From Sipunculus nudus (taxonomy: Eukaryota; Annelida; Sipuncula; Golfingiida; Sipunculidae), in contig CM049306.1 of the NCBI GenBank assembly GCA_026874595.1, positions 79,882,142 through 79,946,141 of the forward strand: a DNA stretch of 64,000 nt, in the 5' to 3' direction. Numbering within the stretch: the stretch's first letter is position 1; every line of letters starts with the position of its first letter. The notes beneath the pieces are model-generated. The model did not search any database. It was not told the origin of the DNA and was given only the letters and a program-made list of their open reading frames with translations. Below, one piece after another: positions 13,150 to 33,110 of this stretch. A program made the position numbers and the translations under genes.

Positions 13150-14480
13150 AAAATAGGTCACAGCGACCTAATTTAAGGTTTCCAAGAAGCTTTTATAAGG
13201 AACTCCTCAGACGCCAAGTTAGAAGTTTCTACGTCAAACGCCTTTCATGGTGACATAGCTCACAGAATACAAATCACAGTGACATTATTTTGGATGTCCA
13301 AGGAGACATTACAATGACCTTCGTTAATATTAAGAAATACATTGCTAGATGTCAGACTTTCTTGGTGCTCCAAATTAGGATTTCTGCCTGTAGCTTTCAG
13401 AATATAGGTAACAGTGACCAAATTTCAGGATTCACAGGAGACTTGCCAAGGACCTACCTGGATGTCACATAAGAAGGTTCTAGGTCCAAAAATAAAGTTT
13501 TATGCCTTGTCCGATTGTCTGGGTGCTCATAGTCATAATCATATTTTTGGCCAGTCGCATGCAGAATTAGGTCACCATGACCACATTTAACGTTTCCTTG
13601 GAGAATCAGACAAGACTTTCCTGGATATTATGCTAGAAGTTTCAAGGTTTAATTGATACAATTTATGCCTTGTCTGACCGACAAAAATCATGTTTGTAGC
13701 CAGTCGTTCGCAGAATATAGGTCACCATGACCTAGTTTCAGGTTTCGATGAAAATTTGCCCAAACCTCCCTGGATTTTGTGTTAGATGATTTTAGGCCTA
13801 ACGGATACAGTTTGAGGCCATCTCACTTTCAGGCTGCTCAAATCATTTTTTTATATAGCTCCCAGAATACAGGTCATGGTGACCCAATTTCTTGTTTCCT
13901 AGGAAACTTGCCCAGGGCCATCCTTAATGTCACATAAGGAGATTCTAGGGCAAATGGATACAATTTGTGGTCTGTTTAACTCTCTGGGTTCTCAAAATCA
14001 TGTTTTCGGCCAGTAGCTCAATATGAACTAATTTAAGGTTTCTGAGGAGTTTTACCTCCAGGACTCCAGGTCTTATGGTAACCCGTTTGTGCCCTATTGA
14101 CAGAAAAAACTTCTTCATTTGGAGGTCTCAAAAATAGGGACGAAAATGCGTAAAATGAGAAATAAAAGCAGGTGGCGCCACCAGTGTTCAGGAACTGATG
14201 AAACACTCCAATAACAATATGCATGGCAATCAATGCATTTTTTATTCAGATACTGGAGCTTTTGTATAAAAATATGCTTGGGGAAATTACGAGCCCCAAG
14301 GATCGAGAGATATAGGTCGCAGCGACCTAATTTCAGGTTTCCAAAGAGATTCTTCATGGAACTCCATGGGTTTCAGTGAGAAGTTTCTAGGTCCTGCGGT
14401 TACGAGATGTGCCCTGTTAACGGACGACCGGACGGACGATGGACAAAGAGTGATCGCTATAGCTCAGACGATTTTCAGTC
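13150..14480 (+). repeat. ~150-bp minisatellite with IR3 palindromes
   Basis: About eight diverged head-to-tail units of roughly 115-165 bp. Each unit starts with a palindrome of the type AGGTCAnnnTGACCT, then AATTTAAGGTTTCC, a variable middle and CTGGGTGCTCAAAATCATG near its end. Palindromes lie at 13155, 13271 (weak), 13406, 13569, 13719, 13871 and 14314. One unit near 14020 has lost it. The array ends in GGACGACCGGACGGACGATG (from 14421). The same unit recurs in reverse orientation at about 49105-49330. No coding capacity is seen. Confidence 0.8.
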
Positions 14481-17400
14481 AGCTGAACTAAAATTGTGAG
14501 GTCAAGTAAATTCCTTGGGGTCTTGTAAATTTACTGCCCTGCTGGACCCCACTGTCCGATAGAATAACAATTTCTAGCCTGCATGTATATGTTCCAGTCT
14601 GAGAAATTCATGTTTCTGTCCATGCTGAACTTTATAAAGGTTGACCGATTATCAAATATAGTTCACGGTTTTTGACAATTACATTGAATATATAAAAACT
14701 CAGGCCAGATTTGTTGAAACAAGAGATACCTGTGTTTCTCTGTGATGCATGGAGTGTCTATGACTCTCAAGGGAAACTAATAGAATAAAGTTGCATTGTT
14801 GTCCAGAAGAGGTCGAACTTCAAAGCTGTTCATTGGTATTTTAACGGAAATGTAAAAAAGGCAAAGTGGCCATGATATTGGAACAGTAAACCTGGTAGGG
14901 TGACAATTATTGAATGAAAAAGAATTTCCTGGAATCTTTTTCTCTGGCTCTGGCTCTAGAATATTAAAAAAAGCGATGCTACAGGTCGAATAAAATGAAG
15001 CTCATTGGAAAAAATCTTTTCTTTCCAGCTGTTTATACTTTATGTTTGTGAAACGTATCAGGTTTCTGTCAATCGAATCTTCGAGCAATAAGGCAGATTT
15101 GCTGGAAAACCAGAATATGTCAAAACGACTTACGATCTTTAGCAAACGTTTGAAGATTTGATTGCTCGTTGGCACACTTATTGAATGTAACATGAAGCCC
15201 AGACGTGAGGAACCTGACAAAATCCGACCCACTTGACAAACATTTGACTAATTGTAGAAGCTTAAACCGCGCTACTTCAAAGCTTTTGTCGCTGACATCT
15301 TGTTTACTCGCGGTATTAATATAATACAAGAACACAACATCAAATGAGCAAAAGAAAAACGAATTCTCACAGAACATTCATATATAGCTATTTTTCCAAC
15401 TATTTTCACAATCCAAAAACAATATTTCACAATTATTTTGGATGCAAATTAAGATTTTTTTATCCAAACAATAGATTACATTTGTATGCACATAAGACAC
15501 AGACCAGAAAGTCAATTTCTGGTCTTTGCTGACTGTAGATTCTGTACACAAGACTCGCAGTAAATTGGTTGCTGCATGTGTTTATGTTACAAATCAGTTG
15601 GCCGATATATTGATATCAACTATCGTTACGTAAGGTATGAACTGCTTTCAATGTGTCCTGAATTTTGGACGTGTACTTAAATAAATTAAGTTTTGTCTAT
15701 GAACAACCCTGTTTTATCGTGGAAATTAAAATAAAAAATTCGTTTCCCATTTCTATTGGTCCTTAAAACCATTAAGGTCCTTTGTTGTTTAGCTCGTTCA
15801 GACACGGTGTAAATTTACAACTGATAACAAAATATTCTTGGTGCAGATTATGGGGTATCAAATCTATATCATCAGCTATGTAACTAATCTTCCTCTTAGG
15901 GAGTGGTGGCTTCAAGGAATTGAAGAGTTCGTTCCTATATGTCGATACATGAGTCCAGCATTATTAGTTGGGGGATCATTTATGTCTCCTAGAGTGGAAA
16001 ACTGTCGATTTTTTTTTGTTCTGTCCATATTGGCGCTGGATCATCAATACGATTGATTTTCCAAACTGCCCTTTGGTCAGAGTAATACCCAAAGGAAATA
16101 GTTTTGCACTTGGTATATTTATTATTTACCTTGGCCTAATTTTCAAGACTGTAACCTTGGGAGGCTCATTATGATTGCTATGCGGTGACTATGATTTCGT
16201 GCGTAACAGAGTATACTGCAGGGTAATAAAAACTGACACTCGCCATTAAAACTCAATATAAAGAACATTAAAGTAGTTGGTTTTGGACTTTTTTACTTTT
16301 TATATTTTTTTTATAATTATTTTTTTTTGTGGCAGTACTGCCTCAATTTTAATGCTTGGTAAACTATATATTGTGTACATCTGCAGGGCGATAGGGCTTG
16401 TACTCGATTATCCCGGTGTCAACTAGGCTCGGTGTACCACTCCTGCTGGTTTTGAGTGTGCGCAACCTCATTGCTGGGTCATACACCACTCGTTTTGCGA
16501 GTAAACACGACTGTTGGGAACAGTCTCCTATTAAGGCTACAGATAGCGCCAAATCGGCCCTCTGACATCACGACCAGATTACTGGCCCGTCAGAGTGCTT
16601 TTACATCTAGGTCTGAGGAACGCATTTTTAGGCCACATGAGGATGAAAATATTTTTGTCATTTCTGAAAACGCCTCATGGCCTACAGACACACTGTCAAT
16701 TGACATAAACCAGACCGTTTGCATTTTAAGTGTACTTTCTAATTTTCTGACCGCATGAATACAACCATGGCTCGCATGGGTTACTGGGTGCAGCCTACTT
16801 GTACGCGATACAGGAAATGACTCGTTACCATAGAGACGGGGTTTCAGTTTCGCTTGTCAGTTAACATGTATTCTCGTGTATTAATGCATCATTCGTAGCA
16901 TTATATCAAGTTATCACGACTCAAGTAGGCTCACCAGCCTAATTTCCATTGCATTATATCAAGTTATCACGACTCAAGTAGGCTTACCAGCCTAATTTCA
17001 ATTGCCTACTGAGACGGGTTGACACGGCTAAGCTACAGAGCGCTCTCCCTTGGTGGGGGCCAACCTGCCACGTAGATTGACTGAAAATTTCAGGCAATTT
17101 ACAAATTGACTGATTTTACACATTAATTGTGACATTTGTTAATATATATGTATAATTGTAAATTGATTCATGTCCTGTGAATGAATCAGAGTAAAAAAGA
17201 AGATATTACAATCAGTAGTGGAAATTCTTTGCAGCATGTTGCAAAAAAAGATAAAAAGGTCTTGTTTAATATATATGTTAACTGGTAAATTGATTCAGGT
17301 CCTCAGAATTAAACAGAACAAAAAATGGAGATTAAATGAATAATGAAAAATAAACAAGATCTTTTTAACATAGATATAAAAAAGTATTGTTTATAATAAT

Positions 17401-17948
17401 AATAATATATATATGTATGTATATATATACATGTAATCAATTGTAATTTGCAAAATTGCTCCAGTTGTGATTTGCTAAAATGTGCTTGCAGAATAAATTT
17501 ATGGTAAAGGTATGTCCAGAAATCTTGTGCACAAAGTGTTTGGATGGAAAATAGGTGATCAATTTTAAAACGATTCAGTTTGACAAGCACCCTCTATAAC
17601 CTACAGAGAGGTAGACGTGCACTACGATGCAAACGTTGCTATGATCATTAAGACCTTATATGTGCCTATAACGCCACGTAGCAGTCATTCTGATTAACAA
17701 TAATCCGTGAGAGTTGACTCTGGCAATTGATCAGGCACACTTCACGTCCGGCCCAGGACAGATTTAGTCAAGTGATCCGACTGGACCACAAATACGCAGC
17801 TGATAATCTCCCAGACCCACAATAAGATGTTCCCTCTGGTCTGAAATCGATAATGCTCGCCAAATAAATGTCAGGAAAGTGTCGTCACTTGTCGTAAAGC
17901 GAAGGTTCTGACGTTTGCTACAGCTATGAAACGTAAATGCGGCAATTT
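14481..17948. other. Intergenic DNA, no gene recognised
   Basis: I found no exon of a known family. 16380-16870 has higher GC, is open on both strands and could be part of an unidentified element. A perfect-looking 53-bp tandem duplication lies at 16898-17003. 17600-17940 is another balanced-composition patch without recognisable coding. The rest is AT-rich. Confidence 0.35.
16898..17003. repeat. 53-bp direct tandem duplication
   Basis: Two adjacent units (16898-16950 and 16951-17003) start GCATTATATCAAGTTATCAC and differ at only a few bases (CTCACCAG versus CTTACCAG, TTCCATT versus TTCAATT). This is a recent local duplication. Confidence 0.9.
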
Positions 17949-20143
17949 AGTCCGTGGGCCAGGTGGCCTCTTTTGGAATTTTGGTATCAGAAAGGTGGCA
18001 AATCATATCATATCTTTTTATAAAGTTTATAACCTCTACTTTATATTCCTGTATGGTAGCAGTGCCAAATAAGTAGCTTAATATCATTATAGGCCTCTAA
18101 ACTCGGCAAACAAAAATGTTATTTTGACAAAAATGTCGGCAAAGGAATTATGGTGAGGGAAACAAAAATGACAACATGCAGATTAGCTTTCACTGGTCCG
18201 ATCTTTGCACTCGATGCGGCAATGAAAGCACAGAAGGTAAAGATTGCATTTAAGGTCATTGCAGGTTTACATAGAATATATTAAGGCTATATGATTTCAA
18301 TATACCATATGGCAAATTCTATTAAAAAAAGTTTTACTTGTGTGGCAGACACCAATAGTTCATTAGTTGCGGAGGTTCCCGTGTGCATGATATGTCCTTG
18401 ATTTTACTACCAACTTCCGTGAAATAGACCATTAGTCGTAACAAAAATGAGGCGGTAGACTTCTGGTAAACCGGCAATAAATCGGAGAATGAGGTCGTTA
18501 GCCATGCCTATGCCTGCTAAAAAAAGCATTTAGATGTAGGGGAAACATAAACTGCTGTATATTTAGATCTATGATAGCAAAATATTAAATTACCACTTAA
18601 ACTGTTTGTATTTCAGTCTTCTATACATTGGAATGATCAATATGCAAATTAATCGAATAATCAGGTCATCAAAGGTCAAAAGATCACGAAACTGAGGCTT
18701 AAGTGAAAATTTTATATATTCAGGCAAAACAGTAATGATAGTATGCAAACGTTTGTATTCACAGAACAAAAACATGCAGTCTTCTAAGATATTAATTAAG
18801 ACATATATTTGCAATTTAGTGTGTTTTACAGCCATTATGCAAAGATATAAATGGCAAAAGAAGGCACATTAACAAAATTGATTGTTTCCTATTAAGTGAT
18901 CTTAAAAAAAGGGTAGTCTAAGTGATAACATTACCTTTTACAATTAAATTATATGTTACCCAGGTAATAAATCTTTTATACTGTTTGCTCATGTATTTTA
19001 TACTTGAAGCTTTTAAAGTGTACCAATAAATGTTAAAATACATCTTAATGCATAACCTATTCGAATAAAACAACCGCATATGTTAAGTTTGTATATATAA
19101 GCATGATCAGGTTTAGAGCTCTTCACTGAATACTAATATTTAAGCTTGAGCAACAAACAAAGGCCCCTTAGTGTTAATATACATTTGCATCAAGTCGCAA
19201 TAGTAAGTAATTCGAACATCGATTCTGCTAGAGCAGCTTCACACAAACCATCAGGCCCATTTTTTTCTCAAAATTTGAGGATTTTATTCTAATCTATAAT
19301 TTAGTATAAGTTATTTTTTTTTCTACTTTAAGGTGTGATATTGACAGTCTCTGTTGCATACTTTAACCTCTGGTAAGTACCTGTCAGACTTTTAAAATGT
19401 CAGATATAGTGAAACAAGTAAATGTACATGATTAATGTTTCACTCTTGACTGTATATTTTTGGCCTATTTTGAATGAACATCTACCTGAGTACACCCACC
19501 ACTCACCCCACTGCATTGAAATATATTCCAGTTTTAAAATATAAAACATTGTTATGTATGTTTGTACATAGAATCCAAAATCAACAAAAATGAACACTAT
19601 AATTATCACCAACTGCACCAAAGAATAACAATAGCTCATAAATGTACCTGGGGAAAGAGATAAAAGCGAGATAATTATTTTCAATATAATTTTCTGAAAA
19701 CCAAATATCTTAATTAAAGTGTGACATGTTTAAAGGCAGTTTTAACTCATTTTGAAGGAAATCTTGGCAGTGTCAGCCTGCATGTAGCACCATATTTGCC
19801 GTGTGGTAATTTCACAAAAACACCTTGGATATTTGTAAACCTGCAATGACCTTAAATACAATCTTTACTTTCTGTGCTTTCATTTGCCTTATCGAGTGCG
19901 AAGGTCGGACCAGTGAAAGCCAATATGTTGTCATTTTTGTTTCCATCACCCAATTTCCTTTGCTGACATTTTTGTCAAAATAACAAAGGCCTGTTTAGAG
20001 GCCTGTTATAGACATTAAGCTACTCATTTGGCACTGCTGTCATACAGAAATGTAAAGTAGAGGGAATTAACTTTCCAAGAAGGTATGATATAATTTGCCA
20101 CATTTCTGATACCGAAAAAGTGTCTGGCCCATGGACTAATTTA
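17949..20143. mobile_element. Fold-back element with ~370-bp inverted arms
   Basis: The left arm 17949-18322 is the diverged inverted complement of the right arm 19785-20143. Outer ends read TTAGTCCGTGGGCCAG and CTGGCCCATGGACTAA. Inner landmarks include AAGGTCATTGCAGGTTTAC against GTAAACCTGCAATGACCTT. About 1.46 kb of AT-rich spacer without transposase separates the arms. Long terminal inverted repeats around a non-coding core define a fold-back or long-TIR DNA transposon. I could not find a convincing target duplication. Confidence 0.75.
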
Positions 20144-20819
20144 TGTTGTGTCAGATAAGCAAAGATGAGGAATTTGTAAAATATAACTAAAAGAGAGTTT
20201 CGGGAAATAATCGGTTTTGCAATTTGAGTACTCTTCAGAGTTCTGATAATTCACACAAAGAATTTAATTTTTATTGTTCATTTTTACACTTCAGTGTTAC
20301 CAGTTTGATAATTAATTAATTTATTACTGGATCCGCTCTGTTCATCATTTAGCCCATTAGGCAGGGCCTTATAATATTGAGTTCAATTAAATCGGGCTAT
20401 TCATCATTATACAATGCAATGAATTTTATCCTATGCATGGTTGGTCTAAAAAGAACAGTAGCACAGGGGTTCATGATGGAACCCATAAAGATTCCCAACC
20501 TTTGCAACTTACATGTGAGGGTCCTCAAAGAACCTTTATAAATTTTCTGATTGTGGCATGTTGGTTTAAGTTAGGCAGCTCGTTTAGGGTCCCTTCCATC
20601 TCCATACCATCGTCTTTCACAGAAAGCGTAGCCACAGACTTGAATATGGCACTTCCATGCACTAAATGTTCTTGTTGAAATCTGTACGGAGGTTTCCGAC
20701 TTTGTTAACTCTGTTTTAGATTGTAGTTTAGTCAATTGTACAGATAAAAGATTCATAACCAATGGACATAATTCAATTGAATAATATTTTTATAATTTAT
20801 GGACATATTCTATTTTCAG
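20144..20819. other. Upstream region of the lectin-like gene
   Basis: 20433-20678 is open and of moderate GC but resembles nothing known. A clear acceptor (TTCTATTTTCAG) ends at 20819, just before the coding start, so at least one untranslated exon and the promoter should lie upstream. I cannot place either. No TATA or Inr was assignable. Confidence 0.4.
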
Positions 20820-20826
20820 ACCAAAG

Positions 20827-27632
<6,806 letters not shown>

Positions 27633-29317
27633 ATTGGTCAGAGTCTGGAGCAAATACTTAAGAAAGAGATGTACTGGAATGCTGCAACCTGGTTGGCTAT
27701 GGGTGTAGGTTTTATTCAGTCTTATTTCCCGGAATTTGGTGATAAACAGACAGCATGCCGATGGTTGTTGTTTATAAGTTTCTAACACACTAATTTCATC
27801 AGAATTAACCTGACAACAGCGCTTGGTTGCGCAAACAGAATATGCAGCAATACGTTAATGCAGGCAAGCGTGCATAATTCAGTTTGACACACATTGACGA
27901 AAAAAGGTTCCTCACTTTACAAGCCTATATACGCCATGATACCTACTCCAAAATGTGAGTTTAGAACAAATCGGAGACTGTGATTGAGGGCTAGAATGGT
28001 TAATTCAAGATCAAATGGGAATGGAAACTGATTAAATGCAACAGTTTGCCATTTTTATGCCTTTTCACGTAGCTGTGGTATTTCTTTTACATGTTTTGTA
28101 CAATTAGTTATAATTACTAATAGTTAATGGCAGAAATCGGTTGTAAAACGTTCGATGACTGAAAGCAAATAACAAGTTATGATAGATTATTTTAATTATC
28201 TTCTATGAGCCTACTTCCGTAAAATATACCATTATAAGTCGATTGTCACGTAAAGAATAAATCAATCATATTTTGCATAGTAATCAGCTTTATGTCACCC
28301 GGTTTTTATAGCAACAACAGGAGACAGGAGGTCGATTCCAAAACATACACTTAAAATATATTGCATGTTTACGATCACGCTATATACACGGTCATGATAA
28401 TTATATTTGCAAGATTATACTTAATCGTTTGTGATCGAATTTTTTTAAGATGCAAACAGTTAAATCGATTATGAGAGAAATGACCAACTATCGATATTAT
28501 CGAATAATGGTCACAACAAGAATATTAGTGATATCCCCTATTCAAAGTGATCTTGTTTTCAGGTTATATCTAATTTGGTTGGGGGGGGGGGGGGAGGGGG
28601 GTTCTCCCATTTAGCGAAATGTTGATGTCAGAGAAGGAGGGATGGTGGTTGCCATAGATCAATGTGTTGACAGTTTTAGATCAGTCTTCGCAAACAACGA
28701 AAAGAAAGTCTGTGTTACCACACATGGCAACTGAGTCTCTGATGGTACATATTACACCTGTAGACTACATTGATCAACAAAGTACAAGAAAGCGTGTCTG
28801 TTTTCCTGAAAATCTATTAGTAATTACATTTCGTTCAATGTATCAATCTTTCATTGGCATTATTTGATGTAACGAAGCTCAATTACCTATGTAAATATCC
28901 TGATAAGTGGTGTTGAGAAAAAAAAATCAATTTGCATATAGATGGTATATAATTAGCACTAGTATTATATGTATAAGAGGTTTTCTTATAAATTGGTCGG
29001 GTATATACAAAAACATTATAGTTCAACGGTGCGATCAATTAGACATCGATATAGAAGAAAGTATACTAGGCACGGGAGGTTCTTCTAGTGAACATAGAAA
29101 AATAAGGACAACTGGTCACCACATAAACCCACTACAAAATTTAATTATACCTGTTGGTGTTGTCTTTTGTCTTGATTCTTGATTCGTTGGTTGATTATTT
29201 GGTTGCCTCTGCATGGGCTTTCCTCAGTATATACATGAACTTCTTAGCACAGTGACATCTGGCGGAATTTTCAAGTATCAGGACAACTTGAACCCACATT
29301 TCTCCACCACGATAATT
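27633..29317. other. Downstream of the lectin-like gene
   Basis: The first part is presumably the 3' UTR. The nearest polyadenylation signal AATAAA is at 28256-28261. A poly-G block (G14, A, G6) lies at 28581-28601. No further exon or bounded element is recognised. Confidence 0.4.
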
Positions 29318-29787
29318 GGGGCCCTCTCAAAAATCGAAACTGGTTTCTGTTTCGGCCACTTCCGGGAAACCATTCACTTAATTATAGCGAAACCGAACCT
29401 GCATGGTTTTAGCGAAACTGCGAAACATCTCCGGAGAAACCGTCCACTCGATAATTATAAATACTAGCAACATGGCGGGAGAGGGGCAAAGTAGTGTTTT
29501 TTTTGTTAATTATTTGATTTATTTTGATTGTTGATGCCTTTTTTCGGAAGTGTTTTGAATTCAATATTCCCTTCTTTACCCCGTAGGGCTGAAGATGGGA
29601 GTCACGTTTCTTGTATGTCCATGTTATTTGACACGTATATATGTTATAGCACACAGAAACAGTCTATTTTTATCATAATTGCATTATGAATGGGCAGTCA
29701 CAATTAATAATGCTCTAACTTGGCCTCAAAAAGTCCAGGCAAGGATTTCCAACTTATGATAGCATTTTCGTCTCTTATTTATTTAGT

Positions 29788-30889
29788 TACGGTCAAACCT
29801 ATTTTAACCGGCACCTATGTGAAGTGAGCACTTTTGGGCAGTCATATTTTTTATTCTACTCTTTATTATGTTCAGATAATGTGGGCACCTCTATATTATG
29901 TAAAGTTGGCACTTTCCTCAGCTAATGTGGGCACTTCAACGATACTTATTTAAACTTTCAGAGCTGTATCTATTGTGAATTTGTAATTATGAGCAATCAG
30001 AAAGACCCATTTATTATTAAATATTTATATTTCAACCATTTATGATAATGATCAAACAGGTGAAAAAAAGTTAGAGGTCTAATAGCATAATCATAACAAA
30101 TGCTTCCTTGACTCAAGGCTAGGCATGGGAAACATGCATACTAATGAGACTTCTTTAATGTGCCTGCATATATGCTATGGTAAGACCTCAGCCAAGCTGA
30201 CCTGGCTGTCCTGGTGATGGTATAAAGCCAACAGTGAATGCACCACAAGTGAATATAGTAATATATCAAAGTTGGTAGCAGCACTGAAAGTGACAGCTAT
30301 TACCTCAGAAGGGCACCAGGGTTATAGCTAGGCAAATTTGAGTGCCTGGTAAATTTATGGACATATAGGCGAGGGGGTCACCGGAGGGGGTACATAACAC
30401 TATACACACACGTTTAACGATTCCTCTTTGTTTTTGCTCTAAGAAATACTTAATTATGTAATGCAAAAATTATTATTTACAACGGTCTTCTAACAGTGGA
30501 AAAAAATGTTTAGAGTAGTATGATATTTACATCAAGTGCCCACGCTCGGTTTCGGAATATGTAAGTTTTATCTTTGCGTTGTTCTGTGTTATAACTGATT
30601 TTTTTATGAATATTTAATTCATTTTTTGTACACATCCTATTGAGGTTTAAATTTAATGCTGTTTGGGGTAATAAATAACCAAAGTTTTATGGCTATTAGC
30701 TGTTTATTTTAAGATCGTTTAGATCTTTTGTGCCGGTCGTTTGGTTGCAAATATTAGCTTTGTGCCGGCCGGCAGAAGCCCGTCCGGCTTCCCCCGACCG
30801 GCGTGGCTATAACCCTGATGGGCACCTCTATAAAGTTGGCAGTTTGGCCCAGTCCCATGGAACTCCCCATTATTGTGGGTTGGACTGTA
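29788..30889. mobile_element. Pogo/Tc1-mariner-like non-autonomous element
   Basis: The termini are CGGTCAAACCTATTTTAACC at 29790 and, as complement of the right end, CAGTCCAACCCACAATAATG at 30887. Both are flanked by TA (29788-29789 and 30888-30889), as expected for Tc1/mariner/pogo insertion. Subterminal repeats GTGGGCACCTCTAT occur near both ends (29881, 29924, 30820). No transposase. It is interrupted by a second element at 30317-30817. Confidence 0.6.
30309..30825. mobile_element. hAT-type MITE (501 bp) nested in the pogo-like one
   Basis: 30317-30817 begins CAGGGTTATAGCTAGGC and ends GCGTGGCTATAACCCTG, an inverted pair starting CAGGG as in many hAT elements. Flanking 8-mers are AAGGGCAC (30309-30316) and ATGGGCAC (30818-30825), matching at 7 of 8. 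There is no transposase. The internal right part is GC-rich (CCGGCCGGCAG). Confidence 0.75.
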
Positions 30890-31022
30890 TTTTAAATAAT
30901 TAACCATTTTATCAGAATTGGTTCATTGAAATCGAAACCGTCCACTTACAAATACAAGGCGAAATTATGTAGAACCGATTCTCCCGGAACCAAAACCAGT
31001 TTAAAATTTTCGAGTGGGCCTT

Positions 31023-33110
31023 TACATCTCCGCCGGGAGGCATAATCTATTGTTTTTGTTGGCTGGTTGAAGGTAGCCTTGACAACATGACACTGGAGGT
31101 CTTCTTAAATAACTGATGGGGGCCTACGAGTCATGATGCAAGTCATAATAGAACAACCATTCTAAGGGTCAGATCATAATATTTGCTGTTTGGTAGTAAT
31201 TGACATCAGAGGCTTATATGGTCGTGTTGCATAAGCAAATAATAATTTAAAAAATGTTGTTACACAAAATTTATTACCTACTTTCCTCTCTGTGGCACCG
31301 ATTCACACGAAGCTACAACGGACGCAGAGACAAACTAGTCTCGTTATTAATAACTGCTACATGAATATACGTATATGTCGATCATGAATGAAATATTTAT
31401 AATTTTTCCTAACAGAATAACACCACTTTATGTCATACCCAGGGAAATGATTGTTCGACAAGCAGATGAAAATGAAAAAGTACTGTTTAGATGGCGTGCA
31501 CATATGCATGTACTAAAATTGATGCGAACCCAATAGCTTGTATGGCCACCCTAATATCTACGATTGGGTTTGCAGGCTGCCGCTAGTTTGCTTGGTTTGT
31601 TTGTCTTGACTCACCTTTAGTCAAAATGTCTAATTTAATTTTGATTACATTTTTGCCAGTGTTAAGTTAACACCAACTTAACAATCTATTAAACTTCTAG
31701 AAAAGAGTAAGAAAATAATACGCAAAGGAATAGTAACACGGTTACCTGGGGGCCTTTTTGGCAAATACGCCAAACCACATATATGGCCAGGCATTAATAC
31801 TAATCATTGGTTCAGATCTATTATTGTAATTCTGAAAGACCGAGGGGTAAGTGATAATTTACAAATGTTTTATAATTAATGATTATTTGCTGAAAGGTAA
31901 TGATTTTGACAAGGAATGTGAAACGTTATTAAGAACATATTGAACAGTTAACAAATAAAAGCACTGCTTAAGAGCTTTTGAAGTGTGACGTGAGAGCGTT
32001 TTGTAAATATTACGCTGCAAACGCAAAGGGACGTGTATTAGAAGATTTGATGAATAATGAACTTATCGAATTTAAAAAAGAAATAAAATAATATAATACA
32101 TGTACTAAAATAAAAAAAATAATATCAACCAGACCGAAAATGGGGTAGTGCGCATCCGGCACACCTGCAACATTTTGCAGTTATGTAATTTTCACTGTGA
32201 TGCATGTAATCTATGCATGTAAAGTTGTGTGTAGAATTTAAAGGGGTTCAATCAGCTATCTTTATTACCTAAAGTTATACCTTAAAGCTAGAAAAATAGA
32301 CCAGAAAACATAGATATTACCGCTAGCAGCCTGCTTATTTTGATTATATCAACGTGGTTTTTAATATGTGTGGCCAACCAAAATAATCAAATTCAACAAG
32401 GGCATCTAGCAGCAAGTCAGAAAAGTCAGAACTTTGCAAATTGCGTTTTGCAACACGTGACCTTTCTACCTCCGCATATATTCAACCTACCACCTTAAGG
32501 TTACATATTTTTCCCGATTGTCAACATATATTCTTTTTCAAAAGGTAGGATAATGGGCAACTATAAAAAGGCGATACCTAATCCTATCAGAAAAAAAATA
32601 ATCACTTATCAAAATCAGTCAAATAAAACAGAAGTTTCTTTTTATGATTTTGTAAATTTTGATAAATTTGCATAACTAATTAATTTCATATTTCTATGTA
32701 TAGACGATTCATATGCTACATTTAAACGTTATCAGATGAGACAAAAAACTGGCATGTACTGATTCACTAATCACTAATCACTAATATAAACACATTCATT
32801 GATATGATCTAAATGAATACTGCGTTTGAATTACAATATAAAAACAATCATTGATATAATCTAGTTGAATAAGAGTTTTTCAAATTGCATAAACGGTTAA
32901 CTTGCATCGAACTCATGTTTCTAATTGTTCAGATATAAATGATTGTTAAATCGTGGTATCGCCGAGATATTGGAATGTTAATTTTTCCTGTTTAAGTGTG
33001 AACCAGAAGGATTAATGGATTATTGCTAACCCCTTGCATATAAAACCGGGAACCCAGAAGGCTTAATAATAACATATTCTTAGCGCATGGATTGTTTCAT
33101 TCTCTTTTTA
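31023..33110. other. Intergenic DNA, no gene recognised
   Basis: No exon is seen. 32755-32900 holds an ACTAATC triplication and two diverged ~60-bp copies of a unit with CATTGATATRATCTA. The rest is AT-rich. Confidence 0.4.

Larger units (their letters stand above)
29318..31022. mobile_element. TIR element carrying two nested insertions
   Basis: The left end (GGGGCCCTCTCAAAAATCG...AACTGGTTTC, from 29318) is the diverged complement of the right end (CCAGTTT...TTCGAGTGGGCC, to about 31022). Similarity extends some 80 bp inwards (TTCCGGGA, TAATT). A GAAACCGTCCACT motif lies inside each end. A pogo-like element (29790-30887) interrupts it, and that in turn holds a hAT-type element. The superfamily of the outer element is not assignable. 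Confidence 0.6.

Noticed and set aside
16364-16758. Open frames on both strands in a GC-richer patch
   Set aside because: No family recognised and no exon-like splice pair. Described only as an unexplained patch.
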